Below, one piece after another: positions 8,212 through 17,477 of a stretch of 64,000 nucleotides of DNA. The DNA is from Pseudomonas sp. GM79. GTDB lineage: Bacteria > Pseudomonadota > Gammaproteobacteria > Pseudomonadales > Pseudomonadaceae. The notes beneath the pieces were generated by a model. The model did no database searches. It was not told where the DNA came from and saw nothing but the letters and a program-made list of their open reading frames with translations. How positions within the stretch are numbered: the first letter of the stretch is position 1; each line of letters starts with the position of its first letter. The position numbers were made by a program, and so were the translations under genes. The DNA lies in NCBI RefSeq assembly GCF_000282495.1, contig NZ_AKJE01000075.1, positions 62,001 to 126,000 on the forward strand. Direction: 5' to 3'.

Positions 8212-9453
8212 TTACTTCTTGGTCAACTCCATAATCATCCGCGACAGCAGATAAATCCGTGGCGCCACGCTCTCGACCTCGGCGTATTCCTCGGGTGTAT
8301 GAATATTCCCGCCGACAATCCCGAACCCATCCAGCGTCGGCGTACCCACCCCGGCCGAGAGGCTGGCATCCGCCGCCCCGCCGCTACCTTCTTCCGTCAG
8401 CTTGCGGCCAATTTCGCCGTAAATCCCCTGGGCCATGGCCATCAAGCGATCCGACTCCGCCGTTTGCGGCATCGGTGGCAAGCCGCGTTTAAGGGTAGTG
8501 GTGACTTCAGTCTCGGGAATCAGCTTGTCCTTGGAGACTCGTGCCAGGTCTTTTTCGATCCGGTCGAACTCTTCCGGCACCGCTGCCCGCACGTCAGCCT
8601 TGGCGGTGGCCTGATCCGGAATCACGTTGGTGCGATCGCCAGCATTGAGCACGGTAAAGTTGATGGTGGTTTTCTTCTGCGCATCGCCCAGTTTGCCGAG
8701 TTGCAGGATCTGGTGCGCCGCTTCCATGGCCGCGTTACGCCCCAGTTCCGGCGCAACGCCAGCGTGAGAGGCCTTGCCCTTGACCTCCACCACAGCGGTG
8801 GCGCTGCCTTTGCGCCATACCACCAAACCATCCGCCGGGCGGCCCGGTTCGAGGTTGAGTGTTACGTCGTGGGCCTTGGCGGTTTTCTTGATCAGGTTGG
8901 TGGCGACGTCCGAGCCGGTTTCTTCGCTGGCATCGAGCAGGAAGGTGATCTGCGCATAATCCTTGAAATCCAGGTTTTTCAGGACCTTCAGTGCATAGAT
9001 CCCGGCGACGATGCCGCCCTTGTCGTCCATCACGCCCGGCCCGTAGGCGCGGCCGTCCTTGATGTGGAACGGGCGCGCGGCGGCGGAGCCTTCCTTGAAC
9101 ACGGTGTCCATGTGCGCCATCAGCAGGATTTTCGCCGTGCCGGTGCCTTTAAGCGTGGCCAGCACATGGTTGCTCTTGTCCGGAGTGTTGGGCACGAGTT
9201 CGATAGTGGCACCGAGTTTCTTCAACTCTTCGATGGCGATGTCGCTCACTTGGGTCAGGCCCGGCTCATAACCGGAGCCGGAGTCAATGTTCACCAACCG
9301 TTCCAGCAGTTTCAGGGCTTCACCTTTGTACTGTTCGGCATCGGCGAGGACTTGTTTGTGAGGTTCGGCGAAAGCTGCGGGGGTGAAGGCGCCGAGGGCG
9401 AGGGTCAGGCCAAGGCTGGTGGCCAGGAGGGAGCGAGAGCGTTTGAACGTCAT
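8212..9453 (-). CDS. Exported M20 metallopeptidase, glutamate carboxypeptidase (carboxypeptidase G2-like)
   Basis: The 413-residue protein starts with a Sec signal peptide (basic MTFKRSR, hydrophobic core, AAFA cleavage site near residue 29). The mature part has the M20 di-zinc motifs in order: LLMAHMDTVF, GPGVMDDKGG, DASEETGS (catalytic Glu) and, near the end, GGNIHTPEEY (His ligand). Overall it resembles Pseudomonas carboxypeptidase G2, which cleaves C-terminal glutamate from folates and N-acylated amino acids in the periplasm. It is flanked by REP pairs and is probably transcribed alone. Confidence 0.88.
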   Translation of the reverse strand: MTFKRSRSLLATSLGLTLALGAFTPAAFAEPHKQVLADAEQYKGEALKLLERLVNIDSGSGYEPGLTQVSDIAIEELKKLGATIELVPNTPDKSNHVLATLKGTGTAKILLMAHMDTVFKEGSAAARPFHIKDGRAYGPGVMDDKGGIVAGIYALKVLKNLDFKDYAQITFLLDASEETGSDVATNLIKKTAKAHDVTLNLEPGRPADGLVVWRKGSATAVVEVKGKASHAGVAPELGRNAAMEAAHQILQLGKLGDAQKKTTINFTVLNAGDRTNVIPDQATAKADVRAAVPEEFDRIEKDLARVSKDKLIPETEVTTTLKRGLPPMPQTAESDRLMAMAQGIYGEIGRKLTEEGSGGAADASLSAGVGTPTLDGFGIVGGNIHTPEEYAEVESVAPRIYLLSRMIMELTKK

Positions 9454-9560
9454 GAATCGATCCTTGTTTCGTGTCGGGGTCGAAAATACCCTACCTGACT
9501 ACGACGCAAGGCTCTACACCGGATGCGACACCTACAAACCTGAATGACCACACACCCCCT

Positions 9561-9650
9561 GTGGGAGCGGGCTTGCTCGCGAAAGCGGTGTATCAGGCAA
9601 CGATGATGTCGACTGACACGCCGTCTTCGCGAGCAAGCCCGCTCCCACAA
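9561..9650. repeat. REP inverted pair
   Basis: Inverted copies of the 'gtgggagcgggcttgctcgcgaa' REP lie at 9561-9583 and 9627-9650, between the M20 peptidase start and the 3' end of the diguanylate cyclase gene. Confidence 0.85.
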
Positions 9651-9668
9651 GGGATTTGGGGTGATCGG

Positions 9669-10742
9669 TCAGACCGAATCGAACAACGCCTTATGCGGCT
9701 TGCCATCACTGTGGCAAATGACGCGGTTGCGGCCGGTGGTCTTGGCTTCATAGAGCGCCTGGTCGGCGTCGTTGAGCCATAGGGTCGCGTCGTCGTGGGC
9801 CGGGTTGAAGGCTGCCAGGCCGATGCTCAAACTGACCTTCAGCGCCGGGTTTTGCTCATACCCCAATGTGGCGAAACGATCACGCAGCGCATCCATCGCC
9901 ACGGCCGCGCGGTCCAGCGGCAGGTCCGGCAGCAGCACACAGAATTCGTCGCCGCCATAGCGTCCGGCGAGATCCGCTGCGCGCAGGTTCTGCTTTAGCA
10001 TCTTGCTCAGCTGACGCAGGACGATGTCCCCGGCGACATGGCCGTAGGTATCGTTGATGGTTTTGAAATGGTCGATGTCGATCAGCGCAATCGCCCCGCC
10101 CTGCTGTTGGCGTTGGCAGCGCTGAAACTCGATTTCCAGCTGATCTTTCCAGGCACCGTGATTCAGCAGGCCAGTCAGGCTGTCGGTGCGGCTCAGGGCC
10201 AGCAGTTCGCGCTTGTGCCGGCCGAGGGTGTCGGCCTGACGGAAGCAGATCCAGCCCAGGGACAGCGGATAAATCGACAGCAAAGGCAGGCAGGCGTACA
10301 GCTGAAACGGACTGGTTAGCGGGACAAAAGCCGGCATGAACACCAGCAGCCCGAGGCCTATCCCAAGCACCTGCGCGACGGCGCCCACCAACAGAAAACG
10401 CACACCGCCGATGGCCACGTTGTGCATCGCCATCATCGAAAGGGTCGCCGCGCTGGGCAGCGGATTGAACTGCATGGCGGCCACCCAGAAACCGCCGAGA
10501 AACGCGTCCACCAGGATATTGCGGTGTTCGGCACGAAAAGGAATTTCTGCCCGGCGCGCCCATTGATAGGCCACATGCGGCCAGAGCAGCCCGTTGAACA
10601 GCATTACCCCCCAGACCCATGGCGCCGGGTCGAGTGGGTACATCCCTGCGCCAACGCACAATAATCCAAGGGCCAGCCCCAGGATTCGCGACCCATAAAG
10701 CCTCCTGGCCAGTGAAAGTCCCTTTCCTCCCTTTTTTTCCAT
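9669..10742 (-). CDS. Membrane diguanylate cyclase (MASE2-like sensor + GGDEF)
   Basis: Starting at the ATG at 10742 (MEKKGGKG) the protein has 357 residues. The N-terminal half has about five hydrophobic segments in a MASE2-like arrangement (GSRILGLALGLLCVG, then PHVAYQWARR). The C-terminal GGDEF domain begins around residue 185 (LALSRTDSLTGLLNHGAW), with DIDHFKTINDTYGH and an intact GGDEF in RYGGDEFCVLLP. RAAD five residues before GGDEF matches the product-inhibition I-site. It should make c-di-GMP from two GTP and sense a membrane signal. An upstream in-frame Met at 10832 adds 30 residues with no membrane signature and was rejected. Confidence 0.88.
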   Translation of the reverse strand: MEKKGGKGLSLARRLYGSRILGLALGLLCVGAGMYPLDPAPWVWGVMLFNGLLWPHVAYQWARRAEIPFRAEHRNILVDAFLGGFWVAAMQFNPLPSAATLSMMAMHNVAIGGVRFLLVGAVAQVLGIGLGLLVFMPAFVPLTSPFQLYACLPLLSIYPLSLGWICFRQADTLGRHKRELLALSRTDSLTGLLNHGAWKDQLEIEFQRCQRQQQGGAIALIDIDHFKTINDTYGHVAGDIVLRQLSKMLKQNLRAADLAGRYGGDEFCVLLPDLPLDRAAVAMDALRDRFATLGYEQNPALKVSLSIGLAAFNPAHDDATLWLNDADQALYEAKTTGRNRVICHSDGKPHKALFDSV

Positions 10743-10931
10743 AGAGGCCTCTGTACTGCTGAACGGAGCCTGACAACACACGGGTTGAAAGTGTGTTTGA
10801 AGTCTATCAGGGCAACGGCAAATAGCCATCACCGGTTGGCGGTCTGAATAGCATCACCTCCCATGAGCTGAATACCCAATGTTTGGTCTATACATGAAGG
10901 GAGGGATCGATAACAACGATAAAGAGGAGGC

Positions 10932-11107
10932 CTTTGTAGCAACTTGCCGAAGCCTGCGTTCGGCTGTAGCAGCTGCCGGGCCTGCGAGGCTGCGTTCGGC
11001 TGCGAAGCAGTCGTCAAAACCTGAACTCGCGATGCAACAGGCAAACCGCATCAGCCGGATTCACGACTGCTTCGCAGCCGAACGCAGGCTTCGCCAGCTG
11101 CTACAAA
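10932..11107. repeat. Long inverted repeat, third REP-like type
   Basis: A perfect 25-bp inverted repeat pairs 10990-11014 with 11063-11087, nested in a larger imperfect palindrome built of 'gcctgcgttcggct' and 'agcagctgcc' blocks from 10932 to 11107. It fills the divergent gap (10743-11195) between the diguanylate cyclase and the alpha/beta hydrolase. It looks like a REPIN of a different family from the others in the window. Confidence 0.65.
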
Positions 11108-11195
11108 GAGTGTGTCGCGGCGCAATTGGATTTCAGTTAACACACATCGATCCGAGCGCTCAAACCCGCCGACCTCACTGCAAAGGAATAGCCTG

Positions 11196-12122
11196 ATGCT
11201 TTTGTTGGTTGTCACTATCGCCGTCTTCGTGGCCTGGAGCTGGTTGAGCTATCCGGCCATCGGTTACTGGCTCTATGACTTGAACATGGCGCTGGAGGCC
11301 CGGCTGTACCGGTTGCACAAGATCGTCGTGCCAATCCCCGAAATGACCGTTTCGACCTGGCAAGGCGGCCCTTACGAAGCCGCCAGCAGTGTGCTGATGT
11401 TGCACGGCTACAGCGCCGACAAGAACATCTGGCTGCGCTTCGCCCGGCACTTTGTCGACGACTACCGGGTGATTATTCCTGACCTCGCGGGGCACGGCGA
11501 AACCGGCTTCAAGGCCGGTGGGGGCTATGACATTCCAGTCCAGGCCAAACGATTGATCCAGTTGCTCGATATCTGCGGGGTCGAAAAGGTACACGTGATC
11601 GGCAACTCCATGGGCGGCTACATCGCGGCGTGGCTGGCGGCCAACTACCCGGAACGCATTATCTCGCTGGCGCTGCTCGACCCGGCCGGCGTCACCGCCC
11701 CGGAGCCCAGCGACATGGAGCGACACCTGGCCCGCGGCCACAACCCGTTTTTGATTCATTCCCGGGAGGAATTCCAGTATTTCTACGCCATGACCATGGT
11801 CTCGCCGCCATGGGTGCCGGGAATCGTGCTGGACGCCGTCGCCCAGCGTTATGAACAGCAGCGCGACGAGCTGGAAGAAATCTTCAGGGACTTCCACGCC
11901 AGCCCGCCGATGGAGCCAAAACTGCCCGACATCAAATGCCCGGCGCTGCTGCTGTGGGGGCGCAAGGACCGCTTGATCGACGTCAGCAGCGTACCGGTCT
12001 GGAGCAAGGGCATCGCCGATCTGCAAGTGGAAATCTGGGACGGTGTCGGCCATATGCCGATGGTTGAGCAACCCGCCAAGACAGCGCGGCTGTATCGGGA
12101 GTTTTTGGGAAGGAAAACCTGA
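11196..12122 (+). CDS. Alpha/beta hydrolase with N-terminal membrane anchor
   Basis: The 308-residue product begins with a hydrophobic helix (residues 1-25), followed by a canonical alpha/beta hydrolase: HGYSADKNIW oxyanion loop near residue 70, nucleophile Ser138 in GNSMGG, acid Asp258 in GRKDRLID and His286 in GVGHMPM. It resembles Pseudomonas lipase/esterase-like hydrolases; the substrate is unknown. I chose the ATG at 11196 because AAGGAA precedes it, rather than the in-frame start at 11112 whose extra 28 residues look non-coding. It is 52 bases upstream of glcD and could be cotranscribed. Confidence 0.82.
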   Translation: MLLLVVTIAVFVAWSWLSYPAIGYWLYDLNMALEARLYRLHKIVVPIPEMTVSTWQGGPYEAASSVLMLHGYSADKNIWLRFARHFVDDYRVIIPDLAGHGETGFKAGGGYDIPVQAKRLIQLLDICGVEKVHVIGNSMGGYIAAWLAANYPERIISLALLDPAGVTAPEPSDMERHLARGHNPFLIHSREEFQYFYAMTMVSPPWVPGIVLDAVAQRYEQQRDELEEIFRDFHASPPMEPKLPDIKCPALLLWGRKDRLIDVSSVPVWSKGIADLQVEIWDGVGHMPMVEQPAKTARLYREFLGRKT

Positions 12123-12137
12123 TGAGATCCCTTGTGA

Positions 12138-12158
12138 CAAAGGGGGCAAGCCCCTTTG
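12138..12158 (+). terminator. Weak hairpin between hydrolase and glcD
   Basis: An 8-bp perfect stem (CAAAGGGG, 5-base loop, CCCCTTTG) lies just before the glcD ribosome binding site. There is no T-run after it, so it may attenuate read-through or only stabilise mRNA. Confidence 0.35.
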
Positions 12159-12174
12159 CTCTGGGTGGTGAACG

Positions 12175-13674
12175 ATGAACATTCTTTACGACGAACGCAT
12201 CGACGGTGCTCTACCGAATGTCGACAAGGCTGCGTTACTCAAGGCTTTGCAGCAGGAGGTGCCGGACCTGGACATTCTCTGGCGCGAAGAAGAACTCAAA
12301 CCCTACGAATGCGACGGCCTCTCGGCCTATCGCACCACGCCGATGCTGGTCGCCCTGCCCCGGCAGCTGGAACAGGTGCAAGCGCTGCTCAAGCTCTGTC
12401 ATGCCCGCAACGTGCCGGTGGTGGCGCGCGGGGCCGGCACCGGGTTGTCCGGCGGTGCACTGCCGTTGGACAAAGGCGTGCTGCTGGTGATGGTACGGTT
12501 CAACAACATTCTGCACATCGACCCTGCTGCCCGCACCGCACGAGTCCAGCCGGGAGTGCGTAACCTGGCGATATCCCAGGCAGCGGCGCCCTTCGGTTTG
12601 TATTACGCGCCGGACCCGTCCTCGCAAATCGCCTGCTCCATCGGCGGCAACGTCGCAGAAAACGCCGGTGGCGTGCATTGCCTCAAATACGGCCTGACCG
12701 TGCACAACCTGCTGAAACTCGAGGTGCTGACCCTTGAAGGCGAACACCTGACCCTCGGCGCCGATTCGCTGGACGCGCCGGGCTTCGACTTGCTGGCCCT
12801 GTTCACCGGCTCCGAAGGCTTGCTGGGGATCATCACCGAAGTCACGGTCAAACTGCTGCCCAAACCCCAGGTCGCCAAAGTCCTGCTGGCGAGTTTCGAT
12901 TCCGTGGAAAAGGCCGGCCGCGCGGTGGCCGAGATCATCGCGGCCGGGATCATCCCGGGAGGCCTGGAGATGATGGACAACCTGGCGATCCGCGCTGCCG
13001 AAGACTTCATTCATGCTGGTTACCCGGTGGACGCCGAGGCAATCCTGCTGTGCGAACTGGACGGCGTCGAAGCCGATGTCCACGACGATTGCGAGCGGGT
13101 CCGCGAGGTGCTGCAACAGGCCGGTGCCAGCGACGTGCGCCAGGCTCGGGACGAAGCCGAACGTGTGCGGTTCTGGGCCGGACGCAAAAACGCCTTCCCG
13201 GCGATCGGCCGTCTCTCGCCGGATTACTACTGCATGGACGGCACCATCCCCCGCCGCGAACTGCCCGGTGTGCTCAAGGGCATCGCCAGCCTGGCGCAAG
13301 AGTACGGCCTGCGCGTGGCCAACGTTTTCCACGCTGGCGACGGCAATATGCACCCGCTGATCCTGTTCGACGCCAACCAGCCCGGTGAACTGGAACGGGC
13401 TGAAGCCCTCGGCGGCAAGATCCTCGAACTGTGCGTGAAAGTCGGCGGCAGCATCACCGGCGAGCATGGCGTCGGCCGGGAGAAAATCAATCAGATGTGC
13501 GCGCAGTTCAACAGTGATGAATTGACCCTGTTTCACGCCGTGAAAGCCGCGTTCGACCCAAAGGGCCTGCTCAATCCCGGCAAGAACATCCCGACCCTGC
13601 ACCGCTGCGCGGAATTCGGCGCGATGCACATCCACGCCGGGCAACTGCCCTTCCCTGAGTTGGAGCGTTTCTGA
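12175..13674 (+). CDS. glcD: Glycolate oxidase FAD-linked subunit GlcD
   Basis: This 499-residue FAD-linked oxidase of the D-lactate/glycolate dehydrogenase family has the PCMH-type FAD-binding motif ARGAGTGLSGGALP around residue 85, the second block SIGGNVAENAGGVHCLKYG around residue 157, and the C-terminal HAGDGNMHP and GSITGEHGVGREK motifs (metal/substrate site). With GlcE and GlcF it oxidises glycolate to glyoxylate and feeds electrons to the respiratory chain. The gene overlaps glcE by one base. The length is normal for GlcD. Confidence 0.93.
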   Translation: MNILYDERIDGALPNVDKAALLKALQQEVPDLDILWREEELKPYECDGLSAYRTTPMLVALPRQLEQVQALLKLCHARNVPVVARGAGTGLSGGALPLDKGVLLVMVRFNNILHIDPAARTARVQPGVRNLAISQAAAPFGLYYAPDPSSQIACSIGGNVAENAGGVHCLKYGLTVHNLLKLEVLTLEGEHLTLGADSLDAPGFDLLALFTGSEGLLGIITEVTVKLLPKPQVAKVLLASFDSVEKAGRAVAEIIAAGIIPGGLEMMDNLAIRAAEDFIHAGYPVDAEAILLCELDGVEADVHDDCERVREVLQQAGASDVRQARDEAERVRFWAGRKNAFPAIGRLSPDYYCMDGTIPRRELPGVLKGIASLAQEYGLRVANVFHAGDGNMHPLILFDANQPGELERAEALGGKILELCVKVGGSITGEHGVGREKINQMCAQFNSDELTLFHAVKAAFDPKGLLNPGKNIPTLHRCAEFGAMHIHAGQLPFPELERF

Positions 13675-14723
13675 TGCCGGACTTCGATGCCAGTGGAGCC
13701 CTGCTGGAGCAGGTCAAACAGGCGCGCGAGAACGCCACGCCGCTGCGCATTCAGGGCGGTAACACCAAGGCGTTTCTCGGCCGTGAAGTGGCCGGAGAAA
13801 TACTCGATACCCGCGCCCATCGCGGCATCGTCAGCTACGACCCGACGGAGCTGGTGATCAGCGTTCGCGCCGGCACGCCGCTCAGCGAACTGTTTGCCGC
13901 ACTGGATGCAGCTGGGCAAATGCTGCCCTGCGAGCCGCCGTCGTTCGGCGAAGGCGCCACTGTCGGCGGGATGATCGCGGCGGGGCTGTCTGGACCTCGG
14001 CGCCCGTGGTCCGGTTCGGTGCGCGATTTTGTCCTCGGCACGCGGGTGATCAGTGGCCTCGGCACCCACCTGCGCTTCGGCGGTGAAGTGATGAAAAACG
14101 TCGCCGGCTACGACCTCTCGCGCCTGATGGTCGGCAGTTATGGCTGCCTCGGGGTGCTGACCGAAGTCTCGCTCAAAGTGCTGCCCAAACCCCGGCAATG
14201 CTTGAGCATCAGCCTGGACATCGACTGCGCCCGCGCCTTGGAAAATCTGGCGCAATGGGGCCAGCAGCCACTGCCCATCAGCGCCGCCTGCCACGACGGT
14301 CAGCGTCTGTATCTGCGGCTGGAAGGCGGCGAAGGTTCGGTCACGGCCGCCCATCAACGGCTCGGCGGCGAACCATTGGACTCCGATTATTGGGCTGACC
14401 TGAACGAACAACGACTAGACTTTTTCAATGAGGGCCTGCCGCTGTGGCGCTTGTCATTGCCCAATAACCTGGGGCCTCTGGACTTGCCCGGTGAGCAACT
14501 GATCGACTGGGGCGGCGCGCAACGCTGGTTGAAGTCCGGCGCCGACAACATTCAGTCGCGAGCCCTTGAACTCGGCGGTCACGCCACCTGTTTCAGCCAC
14601 GGCGTCAGCGAAACGCCGTTCCAGCCGCTGGCCCCTGCACTGCTGCGCTATCACCGGCAACTCAAGGCGCAACTGGACCCGCAAGGGCTGTTCAACCCCG
14701 GCCGGATGTACGCGGACCTTTAG
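13674..14723 (+). CDS. glcE: Glycolate oxidase subunit GlcE
   Basis: This 349-residue FAD-binding subunit has the shorter PCMH domain of GlcE (LRIQGGNTKAFLG near the N-terminus, CEPPSFGEGATVGGMIAAGLSG, GEVMKNVAGYDLSRL) and ends with the characteristic NPGRMY-like segment (LDPQGLFNPGRMYADL). Its ATG overlaps the glcD stop (TGATG arrangement) and glcF starts one base after its stop, so the three are translationally coupled. Confidence 0.92.
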   Translation: MPDFDASGALLEQVKQARENATPLRIQGGNTKAFLGREVAGEILDTRAHRGIVSYDPTELVISVRAGTPLSELFAALDAAGQMLPCEPPSFGEGATVGGMIAAGLSGPRRPWSGSVRDFVLGTRVISGLGTHLRFGGEVMKNVAGYDLSRLMVGSYGCLGVLTEVSLKVLPKPRQCLSISLDIDCARALENLAQWGQQPLPISAACHDGQRLYLRLEGGEGSVTAAHQRLGGEPLDSDYWADLNEQRLDFFNEGLPLWRLSLPNNLGPLDLPGEQLIDWGGAQRWLKSGADNIQSRALELGGHATCFSHGVSETPFQPLAPALLRYHRQLKAQLDPQGLFNPGRMYADL

Positions 14724-14724
14724 C

Positions 14725-15942
14725 ATGCAAACCAACCTCAGCGAACAGTCCAAACTACTGCCCCGCGCCGAAGAAGCGGACAAGATTCTGCGCACTTGCG
14801 TGCATTGCGGGTTCTGCAACGCCACGTGCCCGACGTATCAACTGCTGGGCGACGAACTGGACGGGCCGCGCGGGCGCATCTACCTGATCAAGCAAGTGCT
14901 CGAAGGCGCCCCCGCCACGGCCAAAGCCCAGTTGCACCTGGATCGCTGCCTGACCTGCCGCAACTGCGAAACCACCTGCCCGTCCGGGGTGGATTATCAC
15001 AACCTGCTGGACATTGGCCGCGCGGTGATCGATCAAGCGGTGCCGCGCCCGGCCAGTCAGCGGTTGTTGCGTCAGGGGTTGCGGGCGCTGGCGCCGAATC
15101 CGAATCTGTTCAAGACTTTGCTGCAAATCGGCGCCACATTCAGGCCATTGCTGCCACGGGGCATCGAGGCGAAGCTGCCCCACGACCTCCCCGCCGCAGG
15201 CGAGCGCCCTGCCCCTCGGCATGCTCGCCGGGTGCTGATGCTCGAGGGTTGCGTGCAGCCCGGTCTGTCGCCGAACACCAATGCCGCGACGGCGCGGGTG
15301 CTGGATCGGCTGGGGATCAGCGTGATCCCGGCGCCCGAAGCTGGGTGCTGCGGTGCGCTGGACTATCACCTCGACGCCCAAGCCATGGGCCTGGACCGCG
15401 CCCGACGCAACATCGACGCCTGGTGGCCGCACCTGGAAAACGGCGCCGAAGCCATCGTGCAAACCGCCAGCGGCTGCGGCGCATTCATCAAGGATTATGG
15501 GCATCTGCTGGAGCGCGATCCGGTCTATGCGGCTAAAGCCCAGCGGGTCAGCGAATTGGCCCTGGACCTGGTGCAAGTGCTGGCCGAGGAACCGTTGGTA
15601 CGGGTCTGCACTGCTACTGACCAGCGGATCGCCTTCCACTGCCCTTGTACCTTGCAGCACGCCCAAAAACTCGGCGGTGCGGTAGAAGCCGTGCTGACGC
15701 GGTTGGGCTTCAATCTCACGGCAGTGCCCGACAGTCATTTGTGTTGCGGCTCGGCGGGCACCTATTCGATTACCCAACCCGTACTGGCCCGGCAACTGCG
15801 CGACAACAAGCTCAACGCTCTGGAAAGCGGCCACCCTGAAGTCATCGCCACCGCCAACATCGGCTGTCAGAGCCACCTCAACAGCGCCGGACGTACGCCG
15901 GTCAGGCACTGGATCGAATTGGTGGACCAAGTGCTGCGCTGA
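14725..15942 (+). CDS. glcF: Glycolate oxidase iron-sulfur subunit GlcF
   Basis: Starting at the ATG at 14725 the protein has 405 residues. It carries two 4Fe-4S ferredoxin motifs (Cys25/28/31/35 followed by Pro, and Cys75/78/81/85 followed by Pro) and two CCG domains (GCCGALDYHLD near residue 206 and CCGSAGTYSIT near residue 340), as in GlcF. An in-frame ATG 159 bases upstream lies inside glcE and was rejected. No glcG or malate synthase follows and no glcC regulator is in the window; instead hglS follows after 129 bases. Confidence 0.93.
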   Translation: MQTNLSEQSKLLPRAEEADKILRTCVHCGFCNATCPTYQLLGDELDGPRGRIYLIKQVLEGAPATAKAQLHLDRCLTCRNCETTCPSGVDYHNLLDIGRAVIDQAVPRPASQRLLRQGLRALAPNPNLFKTLLQIGATFRPLLPRGIEAKLPHDLPAAGERPAPRHARRVLMLEGCVQPGLSPNTNAATARVLDRLGISVIPAPEAGCCGALDYHLDAQAMGLDRARRNIDAWWPHLENGAEAIVQTASGCGAFIKDYGHLLERDPVYAAKAQRVSELALDLVQVLAEEPLVRVCTATDQRIAFHCPCTLQHAQKLGGAVEAVLTRLGFNLTAVPDSHLCCGSAGTYSITQPVLARQLRDNKLNALESGHPEVIATANIGCQSHLNSAGRTPVRHWIELVDQVLR

Positions 15943-16071
15943 ACGAATGGGGCAGTGTCGCAAGAACAGTCCTTGGCAGAATGAAGTTCGTCAGAAACTT
16001 CGTTTGTCGGCGCCGCCGAAGGCTGCGATCTTTTCCGGCATCCGTTACGTCACTGCGCCAGGAAACTTTTC

Positions 16072-17463
16072 ATGAGCCATCCGAACTTCATCAGCCCTGA
16101 CCTGATCCGCCAACGCTTCTCCAAAGCGATGTCCGACATGTACCGCGAAGAAGTGCCGCTGTACGGCGCGCTGATGGAACTGGTGGAACAGACCAACCGC
16201 CACGTGCTGGACAGCGACCCGCAAATCGCCCGACAGCTGCACAGCACCGGTGAAATCCAGCGCCTGGACCTGGAACGCCACGGCGCGATCCGGGTCGGCA
16301 CTGCCGCTGAACTGTCGACCCTCGCCCGCCTGTTTGCGGTGATGGGCATGCAGCCGGTGGGCTATTACGACCTGACCCCCGCCGGCGTTCCGGTGCATTC
16401 CACTGCGTTCCGCGCCGTGCATGAGGCAGCATTGCAGGTCAGCCCGTTTCGAGTGTTCACCTCGCTGCTGCGCCTGGAACTGATCGAAGACGCCGAACTG
16501 CGAGCCTTTGCCCAGTCGGTGCTGGACACGCGCTCGATCTTCACTCCGGCAGCATTGGCCCTCATCGAACGCGCTGAAACCCGGGGCGGCTTGAGCGAAG
16601 ACGAGGCGCAGGATTTCGTCGCACAAGCCCTGGAAACCTTCCGCTGGCACCACAGCGCCACCGTCACCGCCGAGCAATACCAACAACTCAGCGCCCAGCA
16701 TCGACTGATCGCCGACGTGGTGGCGTTCAAAGGCCCACACATTAACCATCTGACGCCACGCACCCTGGACATCGACATCGTGCAGGCGCAAATGCCCGCC
16801 CATGGCATCACCCCCAAAGCGGTGATCGAAGGCCCACCTCGCCGGCAATGCCCGATCCTGCTGCGTCAAACCAGCTTCAAGGCGCTGGACGAGCCCATCA
16901 CCTTCACCGATCAAGCCCAAACCCGTGGCAGCCACAGCGCCCGTTTCGGTGAAATCGAGCAACGCGGCGCGGCGCTCACCCCCAAAGGCCGGGCGCTTTA
17001 CGACCGCTTGCTGAACGCTGCCCGGGATGAACTCAAGGATTTCCCCAACGAAGCCAATGCTGCACGCTACAACGCGCTAATGACGCAGCACTTCGGCGAG
17101 TTCCCTGACACCGTCGAGGACATGCGCCAACAGGAACTGGCGTATTTTCGCTACTTCGTGACGGAAAAAGGCTTGGCGGCGAAGGGGCTGAATGGTGTGT
17201 CGCTGGAGGATTTGCTTCGCGACGGCTATGTGCGGGTTGAACCGCTGGTGTACGAAGACTTTTTGCCGGTCAGCGCGGCGGGGATTTTTCAGTCGAACCT
17301 GGGGGATGCGGCGCAAACCCACTATGGCGTGCATTCGAACCAGCAAGCGTTCGAAAAGGCCCTGGGAAGGTCGACGATTGATGAGTTGGGGCTGTATGCC
17401 GAGACGCAGCGGCGGTCGATCGAGGAGTGTTTTGCAGCACTGGGTTTGAACGTTTCCGAATAG
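16072..17463 (+). CDS. hglS: 2-oxoadipate dioxygenase/decarboxylase (HglS, DUF1338/YdcJ family)
   Basis: The 463-residue product matches the DUF1338 family. The positions described for P. putida HglS are all present at the same numbers: metal ligands His70, His226 (in GPHINHLTP) and Glu294, and substrate-binding Arg74. HglS uses Fe(II) and O2 to convert 2-oxoadipate to D-2-hydroxyglutarate and CO2 in D-lysine catabolism. The residue numbers are from my own count; the enzyme role is from family knowledge. No other lysine-catabolic genes are nearby; the neighbours are glcDEF, whose flavin subunit belongs to the D-2-hydroxyacid dehydrogenase family. Confidence 0.9.
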   Translation: MSHPNFISPDLIRQRFSKAMSDMYREEVPLYGALMELVEQTNRHVLDSDPQIARQLHSTGEIQRLDLERHGAIRVGTAAELSTLARLFAVMGMQPVGYYDLTPAGVPVHSTAFRAVHEAALQVSPFRVFTSLLRLELIEDAELRAFAQSVLDTRSIFTPAALALIERAETRGGLSEDEAQDFVAQALETFRWHHSATVTAEQYQQLSAQHRLIADVVAFKGPHINHLTPRTLDIDIVQAQMPAHGITPKAVIEGPPRRQCPILLRQTSFKALDEPITFTDQAQTRGSHSARFGEIEQRGAALTPKGRALYDRLLNAARDELKDFPNEANAARYNALMTQHFGEFPDTVEDMRQQELAYFRYFVTEKGLAAKGLNGVSLEDLLRDGYVRVEPLVYEDFLPVSAAGIFQSNLGDAAQTHYGVHSNQQAFEKALGRSTIDELGLYAETQRRSIEECFAALGLNVSE

Positions 17464-17477
17464 GCGTGATGGCCGCA

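Noticed and set aside
8299..9498. 399-residue plus-strand open frame opposite the M20 peptidase
   Set aside because: The minus-strand protein has signal peptide and all metal motifs; the plus-strand frame has none.
11112..11195. Longer N-terminus of the alpha/beta hydrolase
   Set aside because: The region lies next to a REP-like palindrome and has no ribosome binding site; the ATG at 11196 has both site and membrane helix.
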